The notes under the pieces: model-generated | Seen by the model: the letters and a program-made list of their open reading frames with translations, nothing else | What the model was told of the DNA's origin: nothing | Database searches by the model: none | Made by a program: the position numbers and the translations under genes | Assembly: GCA_905221605.1 (NCBI GenBank) | Contig: CAJNDS010002162.1 | Coordinates: 105,834 to 169,833, forward strand | Direction of reading: 5' to 3' | Length of the DNA: 64,000 nt | Source: Symbiodinium natans | Lineage: Eukaryota > Sar > Dinophyceae > Suessiales > Symbiodiniaceae | Shown here: in pieces, positions 57,790 through 64,000 of the stretch | Numbering within the stretch: the stretch's first letter is position 1 | Layout: each line of letters begins with the position of its first letter

Positions 57790-58801
57790 CCCATACACGC
57801 CACCTAGGAAGATTTAAGCAGTCTCATGTCGTAGGACATGGGAAGACAGCAAGAGTCAAGAATGCACTCAGGTCCTGAGATTTAGCAGGGCGGAGATGAG
57901 GAAGGCTTCGCACATTGCTAGCCAGTTTGGGGTTTCGGGTTTCGGGTTTAGGGTTCTCCAGAAGCGAGCTTTAGGGTGCTTCTTCTGGAGGCCGATTGCT
58001 TCTCAACCTAGCAGCGTGTGCTACCCAAAACAACACGAGTTGTGCTGGCCAGCGGCGGTCTGTGATAGAGAAGGTTCGGAAACACATCTGGTTGGACAGG
58101 GTGAAGTCGGCGGCGAAGATCCACGACACCTGCACGCAGGGCAATGGACAGAACTCAACTCAACTTCCTACTAGCAACCTCCCCAACTCTGAACCCTCAC
58201 ATCCGGCACACAAACCCTCAAGATTCACCAGACACGGACCAAAAAGCGCAGAGTTCGGGACAAGAGGGAGGTTTTGGGTGTCGACTTTAGGATTGTTTGG
58301 TGGATGTTAATTACATGGAAGTAGCATGCAGGGTAGGCCTGTTACAAACGATTCCTTGCATGTAGCCCTGGCCCTGTCGCAGGCTTCGAACCCTGAGCCC
58401 TTCTGCAGCTTGGGGTTCGAAAGCAAAAGCACTATAGCCCCCCCCCCCCCGCCCCCCCGCAGCCGTGGAGATTTGAGTCTACAGCACAAACCCTCAATTC
58501 CTCAACGCTTACGAACCCTGAGGGGCACCAGGAGGAAGATGCCGGAGGAGAGAAGGATGGAAGCCCGGAGCAGACAGCTCATATCTCCCCAGCGTGTAAG
58601 CTCGGCCTCAGCCAACGCAATGGTCTAGGGTTTAGGGAATAGGTGGGGACTTCGGGGGCGTCTCAGGATTTGGGGTTTCGGGACTACCTGAAACCCCGAC
58701 CCGCCATTTGCGGCTGGCTTTGTCCGTGCAACTGGTGGGGATGGTGAAAACCCAGGGAATCTGGCCTAGTGACAAATCTGACAGCTTGGCTGGACGACCC
58801 A
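57790..58801. other. Gene-free stretch
   Basis: A C-rich run at about 58438-58457 and a few TTTAGGG-like units near 57928-57955 and 58625-58640. No gene is recognised. Confidence 0.5.
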
Positions 58802-58884
58802 GCATGGGCTATTAGGCCTTAAAATCCCCCGAACCAACCCTATAAAGGGCCTTTTGAGGGGTTATAGGGTAGAATCGCCCATGC
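58802..58884. mobile_element. Foldback element, family B, variant ends
   Basis: GCATGGGCTATT at the left pairs with AATCGCCCATGC at the right apart from one base. The interior has CCCTATAAAGGGCC and TTATAGGGT, as in the copy at 19445-19563. It is 83 bases long, with no clear target duplication. Confidence 0.65.
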
Positions 58885-58974
58885 AGGACATCTGGCTGCT
58901 GACCTCTTAGGTTCCGAGGGTTCCACCAGCTGAAGGTTGCCGGCTAGGCTTGGGACAATGTGCCGGTTGTGGCA

Positions 58975-59037
58975 ACCCTAAACCCTAAACCCTAAACCCT
59001 AAACCCTAAACCCTAAACCCTAAACCCTAAACCCTAA
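58975..59037. repeat. Near-perfect CCCTAAA array
   Basis: About nine uninterrupted CCCTAAA units with sharp edges (GTGGCAA to the left, TCATGATG to the right). Confidence 0.96.
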
Positions 59038-62000
59038 TCATGATGCCCTGCTTCGCAGGATGGCACCCACACATGAAGCATAATAGGCTCAATAACACCC
59101 AGCCCGACCCAAACCTAAACCCCGGACCTTTTCACTTTCACCCGCAGCCGACTACACTTGTAATCCTTGGGTGCAGGGGACGGATTGTGGTGCAATCTCA
59201 CTCCATGGGAAGCTGCGAGGTTACGGGATAGGGCAAGTATTTGAACATTGTACAACATCATTCAGGCTTGAGTCAAAGTACAAGCCTAAACATCTGGACC
59301 TGGGGGCGATGTAGCAGCCTGAGCCCCCAAAATGGAATACGGCCTACCGCTCACTGCAGTTTAGGTGTGGTGTTAGGGCTCTTGGTTGTCAGGTTGGATT
59401 TCGGGTTTAGGCCTGATCTGCAGCTTACGGTATTTCGTCCTTCTGGCCAAGCCACATACTTCCTAGTGTAGGCCTCCTCTTTCTTGGTGAGTTCCGCGAC
59501 CTGCGCTGTCCCCAGTGTCGGGTGCTGCGTGCAGAGGCCGATGGAACACCAAGTTGCTGGTTGCTGACCCAACTTCGGCGACTCTTAGATCTCCTAGTTC
59601 CCACAAGGATCACAGGGAGTGTACTTTGGAGACTTCTGAAGAGCCAAGCGCTCAAAATGAACCCAGCGTGACGGGACTGAACGAAAGAGTGCCAGCACCC
59701 CTCAACAAGCCCAAAAGTCCACAATAGGACTGTTCTGCCCCAGCCGATGCAATGTAGGGGGACCACCCCTCAGCCCTAACCTTCAAAGGGCTTCGGGTTT
59801 AGGGTTTCGGGTACAGGGCTGAGGGCTTCCTAATCGCTGGACTGCTCCCAGGCCACTTTGTCATGCTCTGGCCGGTGTTTGGACAGCTCTTGATAGTGAT
59901 CCTCCGCCGTCTTCATTATTCCTCAGAGGGTGAAGGGGTTAGGGTTTTAGGTTTGGGGCTGTACTCCTTCTTTTCCTTGTATGCCTTCTGTTCGTTGCTG
60001 CTGTGAGGACTGTTTTTGTTCGTTTCGCGAGCCTTCTTGTTCTCACGTCTGCTTCCCTGCACTTGCTTCGTTGCGTGCCTGTGACCTTCGTGTGGCTTCC
60101 TCTGCCTTCCTGTTGCCGGCAGACATCGCTTGCAACAACTAGGGCCGCAAGTGGGGCAAATTCTGCAGTGTGGTTCTTAGAAAATCAAGGATGATCGTAC
60201 ATATTGGGCAGAGGGGCAGGTGCAATGGGCAGCCCGGTTTACGAAAAAACCATACTCTCATGTGCCATCCTTGTCACTTCATCCCAAGTACTCTAAGGCT
60301 GCATCTTGGGCTTAGGGGCGATCCGGGACTTCGATGGAGGTTTGGGATGTGGAGTAGTTTAGGGTGGGGCTGCGGGATTCTAACAAAAGCCGCCTGGATG
60401 GGTTCTGACTTACAAAGAGCCTGCACCTTGTTCAGGCCGGGGTGCTGTAGGACACGTATAAGGTTGCTGCGGCCTGGATCACGGCCGCGCCCGCCGTGAC
60501 ATACTGTGTGATGTTCTGATCCGCCTGATTTAAGGTTTGGGTCTACGGCTGAGGGAGCAACCTATACTCCCTCAACAGGAAAGGAAATGTACTCTCAATA
60601 TGAACATCATTTCATTGAATTCTTAAGGTAGTTTCATGGTCCCTTAGTATGGGCCCTCAAAAGGGTACACCTGATATACCCCTTAAACTGGTACATATTC
60701 ATTCTCCCAGACTATAGCATGTTGCCACCCAAACTGTCAAGAATACAGCCCCTCCCGGCCCTCTTATGATTCAGGTTAGCGCCCACATGCTCGTGTAGGA
60801 GTTTTGGGTTGTTGACAGCGAGAGGGGGGGGGGGGGGGGGGCGGTTAAGGTGTTCAGGCCTCCGGGGTTAGCTTGGCCCCGCACACGTCTTGAGGGCTTA
60901 GGTGTAGGGTTTAGCCAAATCCTACTGGCTGGCATGGGAAATACAGCCAGGCAAGGTGCAATTGGGCCTGGGGCTTTGGGAACGGATAGCTATCCACAGT
61001 AGAATGTTTAAACGCTGAAGTGCAATGACAGCTCTCATCGGATGTGCTACCAGTAAATGGCTGCAACCCTAAAATCCTTGAACTTACTGAGTCTCGTTTA
61101 GAACCACCAGTGGGGCCTGGTTTCGAACAACGCCCACATAGCTTTCTAAAGAGGTCTCAGCGGGCTGCCACAGCGTGTGGCATAACTGGCGAACTGTGAT
61201 ATGGAGCCTGCAGACGGCTCCCTCTTATCACACATCCGAACTTTTCTTCGCGAACAATCCCTCATGTCGATGGCAAGACCTCCCGGACGTTCTTTTTGGG
61301 TTTCAAGTTTGGGGTTTTTGGGGTGCGCTCCTGACTGCTATCGCTCTCTGAAGAGGCTGGAGATGATGCCACTAGCGCGCCGACACAGACCTGGACAGAC
61401 TGTTTCGGAGGTCAGGGTCAGATTCGGGCTCAGGGGCGAGCAGCTCACGGTTTCTTGGGAACCAATGAAGGTTCTCTCTAGGAACGAGGTCAGAGGAGAG
61501 GGTGTCAGGGAGTACTCTGCCGTAACAGCTCCACACAAAATCACAATATAAACTTGGCAGTGACCTTCCCATTGCCAGCACCTTCAAAAACCAGTAGACT
61601 CAGCAGACTCTTTAGCAAAGGTGGTGGTCAAGGTGGTTGACCAGCCTGTGGAACGATGCTGACCAGGATCACGGGCGTGGTTCCTGCACCAGGGACAGGT
61701 GGTGGGGGGATGCTTGTGCTACAAGCCACCCGTCTTTAAGGAATGGAACCAAACATGTTCAAAAGTCAAGGGGAAACCCTCAGCGACCCCCATGCGTGGC
61801 GAAGCCTCGGAATTCTCTCTCTGAAAGAAGCCCTTCGCAACCAACAAACTCTCAGCCTCAAATCCTGAACCTTTAACTCGACCTAGAACATATCGACCCT
61901 CGAACCCTAGAGGAGCCTTAGAGCGTAGGTTAGAACCCCAGCTCCCTGAACTTCAACCCCCGAGGCGCCCAAAAGCATCTGAGGAATGTTGAGCTTGAGA

Positions 62001-63102
62001 ATGCCGCAGAGCACGCTGGTGGGGAAGTCGGGGCCGGCGACCTCAGCAAGGAAAGGGCTTATCGGGGTTTAGGGTTTAGGGTTTTTGTCGATCTGCACTG
62101 GATACGGCACTGCGTGCTAGCACGAGCACCGAGACAGTACAGAAAAGGGCTGCTGCAGCGTTCCTTACACGTTAGCATACACGCCACAGCAGTGCTTTCT
62201 GTAGGGTCTAGGGTTCAGGATTTAGGGTTTATAAGGGCTGGAAGGGCTATAAGGGTTTAGGGTTTTTCAATTCGAATGAAAGAAGACTTAGACTTGTGTC
62301 AGGTTCAAACTTGATTGAAGTAAAAACAGCAAGTTGAGGTCGAACTAGATAGCGAAACAAGTAGAACTGGATGATAACTGAAAAAAACGTGCAAACTAAT
62401 TGAAAAGGAAACTATGACGAAGCCTGAAGAGCCTAAAGCTTCCAAGTCGTGGTGCGTTGCTTGTGTTCTTCGGGCGGTATTCGGATTTTGCAGCGCTACA
62501 CAAGACTGTAGGGGTTCCGGGGTCTAGGGCCTGACAAAGGTGAAGTTGAGTGTCTAGGAAAGTCAGGCTGTTTTAGGGTACAGAGTAGTCCCTCGTGAGG
62601 CTGAGAAGCAAGTGTCGATAAAAATAGAGTAGGGAAATTTAGAGTCCCATCCGGGGTGCCTTTCCGAGTACCCAGGAAGGACCACACTGTAGAACCACCC
62701 TCGACAATCCTGACGCTTCATCTCAAGGCCATCTCCCTAAACCCTAAACCCTAAACCCTAAACCCTAGACCCTAAACCTTAAACCCTAAACCCTCAGCAC
62801 AAACTCTTCCGGCTGGATGAGGCTTCAGGGCTTACAGTCTTACAGACGTTTAACTTGCCAAGAACTCAGCAACAAAACCCTACAAGGCCCTACAGGCACC
62901 ATGCCATAAGCTGCCCCTAAACTATTAAATCCTAAACCTTGGACAGTTGCCTGCAACTATCTTTAAGTTGTCTTAAATTACTAAATCCTAAATCCTGAGC
63001 AGTAACCTACAACCTTGAGCTGAAAAAAGAGCCCGAGGCGCAAACCCCATACGTCCTTTACTCCAAGCCTGACACCGAAGCCCGAAGCACAAGCGCTGGA
63101 CC
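59038..63102. other. Longest stretch with few repeats; no recognised gene
   Basis: About 4 kb, with poly-G at about 60826-60841, short TTTAGGG groups near 59800, 62065 and 62225-62270, and a CCCTAAA array at about 62735-62796. This is the part of the window poorest in telomere-like units. Open frames are all below 120 codons and carry no motif I recognise. Confidence 0.5.
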
Positions 63103-63251
63103 TCGGGATGGTCTCCCTTATACTAACAGTCCTTAAAAGGGGATTCTGACAATCCTCAAGAGGGATTATAATAGGGGGTACTATAACCCCGAAATAAATA
63201 AATATATATATATATATATAAGGACTGTTAGTAGAAGGGGGAACATGCCAG
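63103..63251. mobile_element. Family A foldback element copy 9 with TA insertion
   Basis: The left arm has GGGATGGTCTCCCTTATACT and AACAGTCCTTAAAAGGGGAT. The right arm has AAGGACTGTTAGTAGAAGGG and ends GGGAACATGCCA. Between AACCCCGAAATAAATAAA and the right arm lies a TA microsatellite at about 63201-63220, and the copy is 149 bases instead of about 100. The TA tract therefore arose inside the element. Confidence 0.88.
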
Positions 63252-64000
63252 CCTGCGCACCACGAAAAAAAAATTGACCCAGCCCAGGGCTTTCGTCCAT
63301 GGGGCAAGGATGCAAACCTTCCCCGGGCTCAGTCCACGCCGGCTCCTGAGCTACGGAAGGGCTTAGGCTTGAAGGGTTTTAGACTTTAGAATGTATGTAG
63401 GGTTCAGATGGGTTCAGGCTCAGGAAGTGTGGGTTAGCAAAGGTTCATGGTTTCAAAAAACCCAAGATAGGAGAATGAAACTGCCTCGCACCTTGCATAC
63501 TCCATGGAGCATTGGAGTACGAGGTCTGGCGTAGGGTGTAGACGGCGGGGTGTAATCATGCAACCCCAAGCCCTTTAGCCCTACAGCCGACATTACAACC
63601 GCTGCTCGATGTGGTAAGCCCTGCTGCCGGGCTTCAAGATCATCTCCATCGCCCTGGTGAAGACTCGATCCACGGCTACGAAGCGCTGGACGCGCACCGA
63701 CTTCCCCACACAGTATCCGATCAAGTACTGACCTGCTGGGGTTTAAGGTTTGGGGCGTCGGGGCTGAAGACACTTGAAGTTGAAGTCGGGTTCTAGTGTG
63801 CGAGCTACTCACAGGGATCCGGTTTGTGGGTTTTGACTTTGGTGGGGAAGAGTCGTCGGCTCTCAAGGCTTCGAATACTCGGGCTTCGGGGCCCTTCGGA
63901 TCGCCGAAGGGTTCTCTTACTTCGTATTTAGGGTTTACTGTCGTGAGATTTGGGGGCTCAGGTCCTACCATGGCCCCTGTTGATGGGCCATTGTCTCTTA
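63252..64000. other. Gene-free end of window
   Basis: Unique DNA with a few TTTAGGG-like units near 63360 and 63928. A 172-codon minus-strand frame (63971-63453) runs over most of it but shows no recognisable motif. It has no terminal telomere array, so the window does not end at a chromosome tip. Confidence 0.5.

Noticed and set aside
58975-59037. Chromosome end
   Set aside because: This array, like all telomere arrays here, has unique DNA on both sides, and neither window edge carries a terminal array.

Overview
This 64 kb window reads as gene-poor nuclear DNA of a eukaryote. No rRNA, tRNA, CRISPR array, operon or intact protein-coding gene can be supported. Dozens of perfect or decayed copies of the TTTAGGG/CCCTAAA telomere repeat lie along it in both orientations. 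They separate short pieces of unique-looking DNA, typically one to a few hundred bases each. TTTAGGG telomeres occur in plants, many algae and alveolates (dinoflagellates, coccidians, chromerids). The only recognisable protein remnant is a retroelement RNase H domain near 43.4-43.9 kb whose motifs resemble retroelement proteins I associate with dinoflagellates and related alveolates. My best guess is therefore an alveolate, possibly a dinoflagellate or coccidian, but the window alone does not settle it.

Layout. 0-8 kb: degenerate telomere-like sequence, AT microsatellites near 4.1 and 4.9 kb, and a 430 bp triplet-repeat block at 5.8-6.3 kb. 7.8-12.6 kb: four copies of a foldback mobile element. 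12.7-17.5 kb: telomere-variant arrays, a C-rich block, a polypyrimidine block, a 520 bp GTA/GTC block and an 8-mer CCCTAAAA array. 18-24.2 kb: a small inverted duplicate, a second foldback family, G and C homopolymers, another mobile element, AT/CA microsatellites and a GGTATGTTTCG minisatellite. 26-31.1 kb: a 101 bp segment bracketed by telomere repeats, present twice in inverted orientation. 32-37.4 kb: two telomere-like inserts flanked by 13 bp direct repeats, a large CCCCTAAA/GCCCTAAA array and another mobile element. 39-43.9 kb: several degenerate tandem repeats and the RNase H remnant. 44-64 kb: more foldback copies, telomere arrays, a GA-rich block and long unique stretches with no recognisable gene.

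The strongest observations are two. First, a foldback (MITE-like) family with about nine copies, three of them flanked by perfect or near-perfect 8 bp target-site duplications, which fits movement by a DNA transposase. Second, evidence that telomere-like DNA has been inserted internally: two tracts (32.3 and 34.6 kb) have 13 bp target duplications, and one unique segment is duplicated together with its telomere-repeat borders. Together they suggest a region built up by break repair with telomere-repeat capture, by transposition, and by local repeat homogenisation. All assignments come from reading the sequence by eye; no database or alignment program was used.
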